A stretch of 64,000 nucleotides of DNA from Neurospora intermedia (GCA_037102815.1 BTPP01000002.1:310001-374000); one strand, 5' to 3'; positions 22,501-36,692 are shown, numbered from the stretch's first letter. Notes: generated from the sequence alone by a model not told the origin. A program made the numbers and translations.

Positions 22501-25500
22501 CCATCCACACTCGTCGGAAACAGTTCGTGGCCGTGACTGCTCAGTCTTCAGAGCGTAACTTTCTGTTTACCCATCATCCCAGCTATCAAAACGAGCATGA
22601 GATCCATGATATCCCGGTCGTCGAGGGAGAAAGCAACACTACGCGATCGTTATAGCTCCCATACTGGGCCCGTAAAACGTTACAGCGGTTGCCCGCTGCT
22701 ATCGGCTGATTTAACTCCGCACTTGCTATTCACTTCTTTCCCGACAAGGCCTCATGGAGATCACCTAACTGATGGCGGTCCTCCCTGCCGTATAGTATGT
22801 ACCGATACTGCGAGTCATAGGGGGGGGGGGGGGGGGGGGGGGCGCACCTCCCGATAGAGCGCGTTTGCATCATGTCATGTATCTCGCCGGCTGGCCAAAA
22901 CGTTTGCTTGGTCCGGGAAGATTCAACCCGGATATCTGCGTCTGAACGAAGAGACACGCGGGGACGAGCATGATCATGCTTCAAATCTGTGGAGTCTCCC
23001 GGTGCTTTGGTTATGGTTGAGTCGTAGAGTTTTGGCTAGGGGTTCATCTCGGCGGTTGGCAGTGCCCTGGCCGTTTCGTCTTCCGTTTTTCATTTTCTTT
23101 TTTCAGAAACCGGTTGTAGTCGAGCCGCTGGATCCTGATCATCAGCGGAACCAAGAAATGCATGCTGAGACACACTGCCGGTCGAAACAGCGCGGATCGG
23201 ACGGCCAATCAAATTGGCAACGTAGCAATACCGTTTCCGACGTCCTGCTGCTCTTTTACCGCTCCGTTTGAGCGCGATGCGCCCTCCCGCTACTACCCAC
23301 CCCACCCCACCGTATCTGTTGATCTGGAACGGTCCTTGACTCAGACGAACAAAACCACACCAGCAGGCTGTGGCCCTCCAGCAGAAACGTGATCGAGCCG
23401 ATAGTTCCTTGTAATGAGACCATGCAGGCACAAGGAATAAGATCCGGTATCGCTCACACAACGGAATAATGTCTGAGATTTAGCATTCGAGGCACCCGTC
23501 GTGGCATGGTGAAGGGTGTTGGAAAGCGACATAAGGTTTTGGCCTTGTATTTGGCGAGCAGCACGTTGAAGAAACCGATCACGATGCCACCGTCCAGTCC
23601 CGTGGTAGCGCTGATACGAGTGTTCGGAGTATTTGTCGTCGAGAAGCCTGACGAGGCCTTCCGTGTTGGTGGCGTGTATCGGCTGACGATCGGGGCGAAG
23701 GTCCGCTTCCTGGGTTCTATCAAACTTGCCCGAGTGATGTTGAGAGAAACAGATAAGCGGCACTGTCTTTGGGGGGAAGAGAGCAGGGCAAGACTTTGTT
23801 TCCCCAATTTGACACTGGAACATGGTGACACCGAGGCGCTGCGGTTCCCGCTGAGCTGTGTCATACGGACGTAAGAGCTCGTAATCGGCAGCGCATACAC
23901 AATATATAGTGCTCGCATTACTGCAGGATCGAGGGGGGAGAGGAGATGAAGTGGGCTTGCGGCTACGTGCAGGTTGAGATGACAGTAGTTAGCGCATTGT
24001 CGAGGTACGGCAGGTGCTGCGATGAAGTCGGAGCAGTGTTTACGCATGTTCCCACACCCGGCACTGAAAGCGTGTTGCGCAGCTCGACAGAGCGTACCTG
24101 GTTTCGTTGCAGGAATACCGAAATGAAGTCAGAGGGCATGCATGGTCTGAAGGCTCCATTAATCATCATAAGCAGACTCAATGACGAGAACCACAATAAC
24201 ACAACGGCCTGATCGGCACACTGGCCAGCAACTTGCCGGACACACGAAAGCCGCGTGTTAAAAAGGAAAAGCGAGAGAAAAGCTTGGTAGCTGACCCGAG
24301 GAATACAAGATGGTATTTCAGGAGCCGATGAGGCGCACCACACGCAGATGGACGCTCTATCGGAAATCGACATGTGTGTACTAAGAAGAGGGCGCCTGCG
24401 CCTGCGTACGCGTCTGCATTGGTGGTGAAACTTGACATTGCGAGGTACTCGAAAAGTCCGGGATTGGAGGTTGGGTACGGCCGTTGATGTGTTTCAAGCC
24501 TGGTCTCCACGATTGACTGCCTATATAGGGCGGCAGACAAGGTCGATCCAGTCGGCATGCGAACCCTGACAGCCAACGCCAGGTCGACCCTGTTGTGGTG
24601 AAGCTGTGGCGGAAGCCCTAATCGTCATAACATGCCTTTGGCTGACTCGAGGATCGGCAACCGGTTAGCGGGGCGCGTTCCCGCCGTTCTGATGTGTCCC
24701 GTTGATGGGTTGAAAGGCGTGTCGATTTGCCGTACGCACATGGCATTCAGCAACTTGCAGATCGCCAGAGAGTTGCCACGCTGGATTAAGCCCAAACTGG
24801 CCTGAAAGACTCGGCACAGGGTTGCAATTCCAGTGTGTGTGTATGTGTGTGTCGGTGGCGGCTCGCAATGCGGAGGCGCATCTGACAACGGACTCGGCCG
24901 ACCATGCCGGACGGCGACAAGGCTGTGCCTGGCAGCCAACCAATTCAGCGATAGAAATCCCGGTAATTGCCTGTAGTGTAGAACTCGTGGATGGCCGGTT
25001 TATCCAAACGGGCGGAATAGGCCACGTTCCTGGGTGGTCAAGCAGTAAACCCTTTTCTTAGAAGAGGATTTCACATCAGCGAACACTCTCCTGGAAGAAC
25101 CGGTTAGCATCCTGGTTTGAGGACGAATCAAGCGAAGAAAGAGCGCGTGGGAGCGGCGCATTCGGTACGTACCTGTACTGTGGTGGGTGCAGGACATGGG
25201 ACAGACAGCAGAGTTGCGAAATCTGCGACATGATGCCCTGGTGGTTGCACCGGATCACTACCGAACGAGATCTGCGCTAGTGAATTCTTGGTATGTATGG
25301 TAGTTAGGTTGTCGCGGCATGTCAGCCACTAGAACTGCTTTAGGTTGTAAGTCGACCTAGACCTCTAGCCTGGAAATCAGTCAGGTGAAAAGGTTAACGA
25401 CAGTGTACTTTCAGGATCTTTACCCAGGGGCAAGTCCAATTACTACACCAAGGCAAGGACGGGAATCATGTCGAGAATCCAGCGATATGGTTCAAGCGGG

Positions 25501-26500
25501 CCTAAGAACCTGTCGAGGTACTGTACAGTTGCAGTGCACAAGGTGGACGGCGGTGCGACCCAAGGGTCCTGTGTATGTACACTACTGACCGGTATTGTAC
25601 AGCACCAGTCGATTGCCTCTTCAGCGACAGGGGCAGTGACCTGGGGTAGCAGCATGTATAGGCTAAAAATTGCTTCTTCACCCTGCCATTCCAAGAGCCC
25701 TACTGACGGGATGATACATGCCTTCAGATTGAATCGAGCACCTTGCCGCAATAAGGCTGCTAGCCTTGGGTCCTCGCATACCCAGTGGTCGGATCGTGGT
25801 GGAGATCTTGCTGGGACGGCAAGGTGCAAAGATAGCGCAGACAGAGAGAGCATCAAGCACTACGCATGTCGGGAACGTGTGGGATCTGGGCTGCACGCTT
25901 TCTCCTGAGTACGGCCGTAGAATCGTGGCGAGAGAGCAGCGAGAGAGCGAGACTCGAGAGACTACCAAAATGGACATGGAGCTTTGAGTGCCTGCAGCAG
26001 TCTGTCTGCTGGTCTGGGATACTGCCTGCATGACTGTCTGGAGTCTTGAACCTCCCTCTATCTTCAGCAACGACCGACTGATCCCGACATCTTGGGTGTC
26101 CCTGGTCGCCATTACCCGTCCCTGGGCAGTCCCCTGGTGCCGTGGTGGTGCAAAGGCTGCAACTTGATTTCAGCCATGAATAGCTCGACGATTGAGTGGA
26201 CAGGAGCACTTTGTTGGCATTTGACGTTTTTGCCCTTTTTGTGCAATGGCGATGCCGTCCGTCTGTCATTCCCTGGCTAGCGTCGTGTTCGTGATCAGGC
26301 TTGTTGACGTCGCCGTCCAGTGGAAATCGGTGCCGAGCACTAGAGGTACCTCTTCTGTTCGTGTTGCATTCCCGACATCGTTTCTCGTCTTACGACCCGG
26401 GAGATGAAGGCGAGGGTGATGGCTTGGCACGTCTGCGTAACATGTCGCGCTTGTCCGTCTCGAAATAGGGTCTCTGATCGTGTCTTGATCAATTGCGAGG
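19501..26500. other. Seven kilobases without a supportable gene
   Basis: Both strands contain scattered frames of 60-200 codons that overlap each other on opposite strands and show no family character, hydrophobic pattern or splice framework. A run of 23 G lies at 22820-22842. I see no RIP-like composition; GC content looks ordinary. This may be distal regulatory sequence or hold non-coding transcripts that cannot be recognised by eye. Confidence 0.4.
22820..22842. repeat. Poly-G homopolymer, 23 nt
   Basis: An uninterrupted run of 23 G on the + strand. It may form a quadruplex and is prone to length change. Confidence 0.9.
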
Positions 26501-29483
26501 AGACAAGAAAGGTAAGGACACAAAATCAAAGAAAAAAAAGAAAAGAAAAAAGAAAAAGAAAAGAAAAAGGGTCAAAAACAGAAAATGTGGTGGGGATTTG
26601 AGCAATGGCGAACGGTCAGTGGCCAAGGGAATGTCGAGAATGGAATTGTCCACTGAAAGATTTGGACGACGTCCGACGAGACAACTGAAGCGGGAAGGAA
26701 GAACTGAATGCAGTCAGGGTCTGGTTTGGCTCATCCCGTCCGCCTGGCGATCAGATGAACTGCCAAGTGGAAGTGGGGTCGATTGGGAGTTGGCGGCTGA
26801 CAAAGGACCGCCACGAGCCGTCGGTGCCTGATTTCATCTCAGTTTGATTGGACACAAGGACAGTTTCAAGTGGGTCCTTCTTTTTAGGTAGGTACTCGAC
26901 GGAAGCCAGGCTCCAGCTCAAGCAGCTTGCCGGAAGAACCACTGCATGAGCGCGCCTTCCTCACCATGAGCTTCAAAGTCTGCGTGATCAATGCTTGATG
27001 TGAACGAACCACGAAGATGAGTGGCGGGGAAGGAGCTCAGTCAGAGTTTTCACGAGATGAGTGACGAATGCCGCTTCATCGAATGACTGATGACTGAATG
27101 GCAGGTGCGACAATGACCACCACCCGCACTGCAGTTCAGTTGGCAAAAGGGAGAGAGAGAGGAGAGTCCATCCGTCTGCGGCAGACCGCCGGCCCATCTC
27201 TGTGACTGACGGACGGCAGCTGAGGTGGTGAGTGCAGTGGTCCATTGGTTGTTCAATGCGCCTTTGTTCGGCAGCATCACCACTTGAATGTCAATGTCAC
27301 TCTCTCCCCGTCATGACCGAGATTTGGACGTTACCTGCCACCACCCAACTGCCAGTGCCAGCGCCGACAACACCCACTGCTACACCAGCATCCCGAACTA
27401 CCGAAATGACTTGTCTTCTCGGCAACCACACAGCGCAGGCGGGAGGCTGGAGGCGGCACTCCCGGCGACGGCAGCAACCTTGATGACAACCACGAGCACC
27501 ACCACCGCCACCGGGACCGTTGTAGGCAGGAAAGAGCAGAGAAAGAAGAGGAGGAGAGGAGGGAGGACTTGACAGATCCAGAGACGGGATGCTGGAATGG
27601 TACCCGACGAGACGACTGCCAGTTCCAGTCCCAGGACCAGGACCAGTACCAGTGCTACGGATGGGCAACGGCCCCTTGCGGCTCGGTCACCTTTCGCGAT
27701 ACACAAGCCCGACAGGCAATGGACTATTCCCACCAGGCCCCCCGGCACCGATTGCTTGTCGGGCATCCTGGCAACCCTTTGGCCTCCGAGCAGCATTACT
27801 ACCTGGTGGTGGTCTACCAGCAGCATCTCTCCCATCGGCCAGCTGCGGGTTCACGCTGCCCTGCTGCCGCTGTTGTTGTTGTTGTTGTTGTACTTGATCA
27901 GCTGCTGCGAGTGTTGCCTCCATTTGCGTCTCTGTCTCCGTCTCTGTGGTCCGCCCATCCACAGCACCCGGCACCCAGCACCCAGCACCCAGCACACATA
28001 CCATCCATACACACACAAGGCCTGGTAGGTGTCCATGGCGGGGAACTCCATGGCAGATGGATGCTGGACAAGGAAAACAATCCAAGCTGTACCCTCGAGA
28101 GGATATGGAAATGGTATACATCAAGAGAGACCAGAAATTCACCAACGTACGTCCGTATCAGCCACAGTCCAATACTGCTTGTTCAACCACACCTGTGGTC
28201 TGCATTTCGTCAGTTCCCCCATCTCGCCCCAAGCCTGACCCCTGGAGAGAGACCTCAAGAGACATACAGCCAAGACGGAACCCTCCAGTGCAGTTGCAGT
28301 TGCAGTTGATCCAGACGCAAATGGACGTCGGGCATGTAGTAGTGTAGTGGGTGATGTGGTGCTAACGTTGGGAAAATGTCAACCCTAGCCAGACCCAAGC
28401 CGTCCACCACAGGTCTAGTACAGCTACATACAGAACATGCAGCGACAAGAGCGCCTCCCACCTTATTTGCGACGACGGCTTGCTGCTCCAGCCGGCCCCC
28501 AGAGCAGAAACCGCCGTCTTGAAGCCTCATCCATACCGTCATGGTCAGGTTGGGGTGGCCAAGAGCAACCCCCATTCACATAGTTGCCGATATACTTGCT
28601 GAGGATGACGGGGTTGAGGATGTGATGCGCTGCGTCTTGATCACTCCAGAGCTGGCTCTCCCCGTCTTACTCCTTCCTTGTCGAGTCACTAACTGCGTGC
28701 CGGGATGCCTTTCCCAGGAGCTACCGTACTCGAGTACCTCATCTCCCCCTCGGGTACTGTTCCATACCCAGTCGGTGTACTCACTGCAACAGATCTCCCA
28801 CTTTGACACCATCATCGGTTCCTTATATCTTGTGATCCGGCCCTCTCCTTCCTCCCATATCTCATCATTCCACCTGGCTAAATATCCTCCTCTGTCTTGT
28901 CTCGGCTATTGTGTCTGGAAATCACACCAACACCATCCTCTGCCAGACTGCCACCACGCTCTTTGGCCCAGCTGCCCGACAGACATCTGCCACATACACC
29001 CTCTCGCCCAAACGTCTTCGCGTGCTGAGAGCCGGCGAAGAGACGACAGTACCCCCGCTCTTCAGGTGAATCTCAACTCCGCAAGGGCAGCCACCTGTGG
29101 ATTTCGATTCGTCCTGTACCCCCCGTACAAACAAGTCCTGCGCAGACAATGTGTGTCGCCTGCCAGTAACTAAGCACCGAAAAGACATAGAGCTACTGCT
29201 AGGTGGCAAGGATATCGTCTTTTGCAAACTTGAGGGCGAAAAAAACTTGGCAACAACATCGACAATCCAAAGCCAGCCGGTACGTTTCTTTCCCAGTCAT
29301 GCCCCATTCCACACCCACACACACTATTGCCCATCCGCTGCGCAGTTGCGTCGCTGCATCCCAACACCACGGGCCAGACGCCGTGGGATTTTGGCACATA
29401 TTTGCATGGGCTTTTGGCGCGATCCTTTAGCGGCCAAGTCCATGCGCTAGGAATTACACGCGCGCTTGTATGCTTTCGAGATG

Positions 29484-29513
<30 letters not shown>
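29484..29513 (+). repeat. CAG/AGC trinucleotide repeat
   Basis: About ten consecutive CAG units. It is not in a supported coding region. Confidence 0.85.
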
Positions 29514-29515
<2 letters not shown>

Positions 29516-30710
29516 TGGGGCTCGGATAGGACCCAAATTCCAGTATCCCGAGTCACGGAACAGAAGCTACTGCGTAATGATATTTTTGTTTTTTTTTGGC
29601 AGACAGACGGGGGGGAGGCGGGTCAAGTACCGGCAAATCTGTCTCTGGATGGAAGCAACCACCGTTTCTGCCATGAGATGATGGCATGAACCCTAGCATG
29701 TAACCCCCCTTTGCAGCATGCACGGGGGAGGCATGATCTTTGTGCCTCCCACGGCGCAGTTGCAGCTCCGTGGGATTCCCGATGATCCCCTTCTGTCGAC
29801 CTTCTAGCACACCCAATCGCTTTGGACGGATGGTAGTGGAATGCTCGCTGACCAATCAGGCCTACAGGCTGCCTCAAGCTGCCCTCTTCTTCTCGCAAAG
29901 TCGTCGTCGCGCACCCTTCCCAGCTGGACAGCAGACGGAGCACATCCTTCTTGGCGGCGCTCATCAGATCGTGTACAGTCTACTCGCTCGCTCGGAGCGC
30001 TCAAGGCCGTATTGGTCGGTGGTGCGAAGCGGCGGGTCCCGGAAAAAAGCACCAGAATTTGGCAGAGAATCATTTGCGCATCTCCCTTGGACGGCGCATC
30101 ACCATCATCGAGCGAGATCTCGGTCCTATCTTGGTAGCGAGGCGGCAGATTGCAAGTACACAAGACCTGGGATCACAGGGTTGAAATCACCGCTGCAGCA
30201 GCATCAGCAGCTGATCTGGGATTGGGCCTACGCAGATCGACACCTACCAGAGCTCCCCGGTTCGTTCCCCATCAGCAGCAACGTCCAATGATGGCTCTGG
30301 CTAATACGCCTCGCAGACCCATCTAACCCATCCCTGCGCGCCCAAGCCCAGCCCTTCCGCTCCGCTTACACAGAACCCATCCATCCATCCCTCCATCCCT
30401 GTTCAGCGACCCCCTGCTGCTGGCCCGTCTTTCGAGACCCCCCCTGCCCCTAGTTCGTGGCTACATTCACCCCCTCGCCTTGGGTGTTCACGTCCACTTA
30501 CACGGCGCTAGTCTTCCTCATCCAGGTCAGCTTCCCCATTCCAGTCTTGTCCCCTGGCTTTTGCGCTTGGAGGGATCCTTGCCCTCACATTTGCCCACTC
30601 TGTTACATTTTTGCTTTTGATTTTTTTTTTTTTTTGCAGTGCTTCTTTTGCATGCCTTTTTTATTGTCATTTTTTATCATATTTTTTTATTGAATTTATG
30701 GTCGTGCTGC

Positions 30711-30712
<2 letters not shown>

Positions 30713-30742
<30 letters not shown>
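30713..30742. repeat. Poly-T homopolymer, 30 nt
   Basis: An uninterrupted T run about 1.1 kb upstream of the acon-3 start codon. Long dA:dT tracts exclude nucleosomes, so it may mark open chromatin. Confidence 0.85.
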
Positions 30743-31866
30743 CTCTCCCAACCGACTAGGTATATGAACGAGCCTTTTGTCCGTAACCCCTAGCATTTGC
30801 ATATTTCCGGGCTAGTTGAGCCAACCTCGTTTTCCCCCGTCACCAGTCACACTTGTCACTGAACTGGACCAGAAGAGCGAGGTCACTGGGTACGTTGACC
30901 TTACACCCCGCCCAGAGTGAGGTGATCTCCCCGATGTCCAATTACCCTTGCATGATTGGCATGTCCCCCTCCAAAGACAACAACATAACAACAATCTTGA
31001 ATTAAACGGCCGGACCAGTTTGAGTTCCGGCGAGCCCCCCCCTGTCTACCCGCTTTTCCACTCCCTCTCCACTCTGATCTACCTGGCCTTCCGACGTCGT
31101 CATCTGCCGGCTTGACAAGGTGAAAGCACAGCTGCTGCACCCAGGCCGGAGATAGCACGCATCCAACATCGAGATACATACCCACTTGTATCTACAGACA
31201 GGGACAAGGTAGCCTCCCCATACGGAGTGGAGACGAGCCGGACGGGTGATGTGCGACTTGCCGTCATATTCCCCTTCTTAGATCTCAGACATCCTCCATT
31301 CCTGGCCCTGACTCTTCATTCCTATATACTTGCCCAGCAATGAAAGATTTTGATGGTCCGTTCCCCCAATCCCTTTTCTACACATAACACCTCCCCCAAA
31401 GACACGCAAAGCTTCTTAAACTCAGGAGAAACCAAGTGTCTCGTCGCTGTCTTGAACACCATTCATTATCCGCACGCTCCCTCGTTTGCTTCTCTTGCTC
31501 TCCCTCTTTCTCGCCGCTCTGACACGCCAGTTATGCGAACAGGTTCGGGATAGCTGCATCAAATCAAATCTCACCCCAAGCTTCAACAATTCAACGTACC
31601 AAGGTAGCGCTTCCGACGGCAACGGCTCATCATCCGCCAGTCCAACAGCCAGCAAATAAAGTGCTAGAGACTTTCGTGTACGTTCTCGCCATCTCGGTCT
31701 CCCTTTTATCAGTGTCATTCCATTCCTCCTTCTCCTCTTCTTGGATCCTAACACCAGTGCTGATTGCCTCTCCACCGCTAGCATCTATCGCAAACTCATC
31801 ACATCTCTGCGCGGCTCCGCGAACAAAATACCCATCATAATCTACAGTCATCTCAAATCAGTTTGA

Positions 31867-34224
31867 ATGTCGTCCCTCAAGTTCCAACAGCCTGTATACA
31901 AGGTGTACGAGGTAAGTCAGCCCAGAGTCAATACGTGACCGACAGCGCCGCCACCCGCACCTCAGCCTGAGACTCGAGGCTAACACATGTTCTCACTTTG
32001 ACACAGCCCGGCTATCATCCGCAACGGACCATAATAGTCGACGAGCAAATCGACTCTCCGGAGACACTGACGATTCGGCTAGAGGAAGAAGCAGCAGCAC
32101 GTAACGGTGGGGACCTCGACGGGAACTCCCCGAATGGTCTTCTGCCCATGGCTGCCTACAAGACTCACCTGCAAGGTGCGTGCCTATTATCTATACTACT
32201 GCCCATATCCTGTACAAGTGCTAATCCGGCCATGTTTGCCTGTAGGGTATGCAGAGTCCACATACCCGCCGTACGCGTCACAGCCATTTGCTTCACAACA
32301 GACCGAAAATGCCGCCTCCATTAACCAGCTTGCCTTTGCGGCCAATAACGCCGTAACAGGTCAATACCTACCTCAGACGAGCTCCAACATCACAGTCCTC
32401 TCTTGCCATCCCGGCACTGGAACGTACGGCACAAAGGTCGCTCTCAGAGTCTCCAGTCAATACGATATCCTTTCCGGGACCATGGCAGCATCAACACCCT
32501 ACGTCTCCATCAGCTTTGGCTCTCAAAGATGCCCAGCGCATGTCCAGCGAGGATCTCCAGATGCGAACGGCTCTTGCATCTACGTTGTCACGGCCGATGC
32601 GCCTGAATTTCTTTCAACAGGATGCCCATCGCTCAGCAACGTGCCCCTATCTTTGCTTGTTGAGACCGCCAACGGCAGCGAAATTGCGCGGGTACCAAAC
32701 GCCGGCATGTTTTCCTATAGCGATGGTCAGGGCGGAGTTGGTAGTATTGGAGGTTCCGGTGCCGGGAGCCCGCCTGACCTGGGTAGCCCGAAAGATCGGT
32801 CACCCTCCCACCGAGCAAGCCCACCAACACACCATGGGCTTGAGGGGGATTCGGCTACAACAACGTATGGTTTCCCTCCTGGCGTTTCGCCGACACAAGC
32901 ACAGACCTACAGCCACAGCACCAACAGCATGCTTGGGGCTTACCGAAGCGGGTCCTTTTCTGAGCAGTACTCCCGGACAGGGCCAGTTCTGCGCTCACCG
33001 CACGGTTCAGGATGGGGATTTGGAGGACATATGGAGTCGATCCGAAGCCCGGCAACCACCATTCCTCACACTTCCCACACAGGTTTGACTCGCACGAGTT
33101 TGTCGAGCATCAGCTCGTCATCTAGCGCACCGACCCTCACAAGAACAAGCACGATTCCTCAGCAAGGGGGCTCTGGTGGACCTGGCGGCAATGGATACGG
33201 ATACCCCTTGTATCAGAACAAGGCTACGCTCAACATTGTCGGTGACCTTGGGTCGATGGCAGAGAACTGGACCCAGGAAGAGTTTGAGAACAAGCGGAGG
33301 ATCGTCATGTTCGACAAGTCACAACACGGTGCCGTTCTCACCACCAGATTTAAGCCCGTCAACGTGACGGAGAGGCCTTCAGGCGCCATTTGCATTAGCT
33401 GCATCTGGTGGGCTGAGAAGCAGGAGTGCTATGTCACATCGGTGGATACCATCCATTTGCTTGAGCAACTAGTTGCGGCGCCAAACCGATTCTCGGTCGA
33501 GGAGAGGAACCGAATCCGAAGGAACCTCGAAGGATTCCGCCCCTTGACGGTCAGCAAACAAAAGCCCGACAGCGAGGAGTTCTTCAAGGTCATCATGCAG
33601 TTCGGTAACCCCAAGCCGAGAAACATTGAGAAGGATATCAAGGTGTTTGCGTGGAAGATCTTGGATCAGGCGTTGAAGAAGATCATCTCCAAGTACAGCA
33701 CTTCCCCATCGGCCCTCAGCATTCCCGCCGCACCATCTGCAACTGGTCCCCTGTACGGCCTGCCACCCACACCGAGCACCGTCTCGTCTACCGATCAGTC
33801 TTCAACGGGCTACATGTCCAGTCACCATCTCGCCGATTCACTGGCAAGTCCACGGCCTCTTGGCGGTGCCTCCTCATGGACGCCGTACGGGACTTCGGGC
33901 AGGCCCATGTCGCCATCGCGACAAACCAGCTCCCCCATGTCGGTACCCGGCCTCCGCATCTCGACCCTTTCGGGCGTGTATGACAACAGGGGATCCACAC
34001 AAAGCCTTTCATCGCCGTATGGTATGACGAGTTCAACGCAGCATAGCCCCCATTCGCATCATGCCCACGGCAATTACGTACAGTCCGGGGTGTCGGTATC
34101 ACAGGGGCCGCGCGCATGGGATTCCAGCTATGGTGTGACGGATAGCTATGGCGCCGCGCAAACCAGCCATACCCATAGCCAGGTTTATGGTGGCGGAGCC
34201 TATGCGGATGTACACCGCGCCTAA
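31867..34224 (+). CDS. acon-3: Medusa (MedA/ACON-3) conidiation regulator homologue, 3 exons, 730 aa
   Basis: Exons 31867-31911, 32007-32175 and 32246-34224 join in frame (introns 95 and 70 nt with GT-AG ends; intron 2 has a CTAAT branch) to 730 residues beginning MSSLKFQQPVYKVYE. The protein is a nuclear developmental regulator needed for normal conidiophore formation in Aspergillus (medA) and Neurospora (acon-3). The conserved family domain lies in the middle: ENWTQEEFENKRRIVMFDK, then FKPVNVTERPSGAICISC, then NRFSVEERNRIRRNLEGFRP, then PKPRNIEKDIKVFAWKILDQ. An earlier conserved segment, ITVLSCHPGTGTYGTKVALR to YVSISFGSQRC, resembles an IPT-like fold. The flanks are Ser, Pro, Gly and His rich and probably disordered. 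It lacks a standard zinc-binding domain. About 17 kb without supported genes precede it, suggesting extended control sequence. Identity of the family is firm. Confidence 0.95.
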
Positions 34225-36497
34225 AGCGGTAACCCGACATGATGGCCTTTTTCTGCCTAGCGATCAAGAAGCCAAGTGCAACAGGCATCTTTGGGCATTT
34301 TGTCGGCGAGCGGAAGCTAGCGGTCGCCCCCTCGTGAGTCATTTGCACAGCGGCCTTGCAGTGGGGTTGCAGCGGGCAATGATAATACGAAGCAACCTCC
34401 ATCGCAAGCTTTGCTTCAAACGACGTATAAATCTTGATATCAAATACCCGGTCTACAACCCACCGGAGGCGATCTTAAGGGTCTGGTAATCGCATCTTGC
34501 CATGTTCAGTCGCACGATTGTTGGCTGCCTCAAGTAACAGTCCCACGCGGAGTGTTTCCTTCCTCTGATACGGCATTCTGGGAGTGGAGTGGGAAATGAT
34601 CAGCTGGCTGGTGGCACCCACCAATCAGGGTGCGACTCGACTCACCCTTTTCGGAGGCCAAGACCTCTCGGGGTCATCCCGAGGCCATTGTGCATCCTAC
34701 ATTGCCGATCACCCTCGCCTTCGCATTGCTATCAAGAAGAAGGAATGCAAATGATGGGACTGACGGGGTCGAAGCAGACGCTTCTACCATTATCATGGTG
34801 GCACCGAATCCAAGCCAGCAACATGTCGCTTATCTATCCGAATACCGAGTTGCACTATCGGTCATGGATTTCGGCATTCCCTCTACGGTTTCGAAGTGGT
34901 CTGCGATGCATGTCCCCCCCGTGGGTTGGGTGTGTGACATGCATGGCATGCGCTTGGTGCCGTCGCAAGCAATCTGCCTTCTGCACTGCATAGCGACAGA
35001 CTACTGCATGTCCCAAGGCGTAAGGCGCATAACGGGAAGCAAGCAAGCAATCAAGCAAGGCAAGCAGATTACAATGGGCGCTTTTTTTTCTACCTTTCTG
35101 TTGTACTACTGCTACTGGGCTTTTCTTCTTCATTATCTTTTTTGTCATTACATGCTTACGCGCGGCGGGTGTTGGGGCGATGAAGGGGAGGCGGTGATAT
35201 ACCCTGCTTTTGCATCTTACTCATGAAGATTTTTGTCAACGATTTCTTTCACTTTTTGTCACTGTTAGTTTTCTCGGATATGACGACGAGTTGGATGGTT
35301 GGTTGGTTGGTTGGTTGGTTGGTGGGATCTACTTTGGTGTTTTTGGACTCGGTGTGGCTTTTTCGTTTCTTTTTCTTTTTTTCTCTGAATGATTTGGGAT
35401 TGAAGGTTGTAATTGAGGCGAATCCACCTACCTACCTACCTGACTACCAGGTTTTCATATGATGTATGTTTGTACTCTAGTTCTACCGATCGATTTTAGC
35501 TACTGATACTAAGGCAAGCGGGTTTTGGGATGTATGGAATCTAATTCATGAGATATCTTCAACTGTTGACCTTTGCACTTGATTCTGATTGTGAAACGTG
35601 AAATCATCGCATGCGCTGGTCATCGCTTTTTTTCTTTTCCCCTTCACCTCTCTTTTCTTCTGTCTCTCATTTTTCTCACTCTCTCTCTTTCTGTTGTTTC
35701 TCTCTCTTTTTTCTCCTCTTTTTTCCCCTTTTCTGCTGGTATCTCAGCCAGAACTCTTGGCAGTGTCCTCCGGAAGCCAACCCGCCCGATCCGTCCGCAC
35801 TCCGTGGCGGTGGCATCTCCATCCAGATCGGATCGGATCGGGCCCGGCCCGTCCGTACTTACTTGGCGGAAGCTGAATTCGAAATATTCGAAATAAATCC
35901 CCGGCCGGGCCGCCCGGGCCGCCAATAGTTAATGTCCGGATCTTTTGCTTTCGCATCATTCGTTTATTGACACTATTGACACTGTCGACACTATTGACAC
36001 TACTTACGTCGAGCCGGCCGGCAGCAAGCTTATCGCAACAGCCAAAGTGCTTGGGTACGATTAGTCAATACTGCCAGGATCTATTTATGCTGAAAGGAAA
36101 CAATCAACCACGGCGAAACAAAGAAAAAAGAAAAGAAAAGAAAAAAAAGAAGGAGCATGAAGAGGAAAGAAAGAAGGAGCATGAAGAGGAAAAGATGGAA
36201 GGATAGATTCCCCAAAAAAAAGGAAAAAAAGAAAAAAGGAAAGGAAAGGAAAAACGGAAAAGAGACAAAGAAGAAGGACCAAGGAACGATTAATGTATAT
36301 TCGAGTTATTGAAAAAGAAAAAGATGCTATGGGGCAAAATCCTCCAAATTGCCTGCCCCTGGCATGGCCGATACCCGGCTACATATACACAACCATGACT
36401 ACGTACCTACATTGAGTAGGTACATCCGCAGTGTACCTACCTAGGTACCTTAGGTTCAAAAGTCTACCTACCTACCACAGTGGGAATATAAGGAGGG
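34225..36497. other. Region downstream of acon-3; simple repeats, no supported gene
   Basis: It contains the acon-3 3' untranslated region, a GGTT tetranucleotide repeat at 35297-35322, a CT-rich tract at 35635-35735 and an A/G-rich tract at 36119-36250. TAGG/CCTA motifs are dense at 36400-36475. No credible gene. Confidence 0.45.
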
Positions 36498-36690
36498 TAT
36501 CAAGTCTTGAGGGGGGGTTCCAAGGCTTGACTGGTTTATCAGAGCTAATAACGAGACAAGCCTTATTGTAGGAGCAAGCACTATTGGTTGAGGGAGGCTT
36601 CTAATTGGTCGGATTTGGGTGCAAAATAGTAAAAGCTAAAGACCCCTATAATGACCTTCTGAAAGGGCCACTATAAGGGTCTTATATATT

Positions 36691-36692
<2 letters not shown>

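Larger units (their letters stand above)
26501..31866. other. Upstream region of the acon-3/medA homologue; simple-sequence rich, no supported gene
   Basis: The region contains a purine tract (AAAGAAAAG type) at 26524-26570, GTT/TTG repeats near 27872-27893, CACCCAGCACC repeats near 27965-27995, a CAG/AGC trinucleotide run at 29484-29513, and a 30-nt T run at 30713-30742. A TATATA motif at 31323-31328 lies about 540 bp before the acon-3 start. The related Aspergillus medA gene is known for a complex upstream region; here a long leader or control region is an inference only. Confidence 0.4.

Noticed and set aside
23454-24047. A 197-codon open frame on the - strand
   Set aside because: An opposite-strand frame of 123 codons overlaps it, it shows no family motifs or splice framework, and length alone is not enough in this base composition.
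25443-26112. Overlapping 137-146-codon frames on both strands
   Set aside because: Both strands are equally open, and no domain, signal peptide or conserved motif was seen.
27569-28309. A 246-codon + frame
   Set aside because: It is built largely from simple repeats (Gln/Asp, poly-Val from GTT, Pro/His/Ser runs) and has no recognisable protein core.
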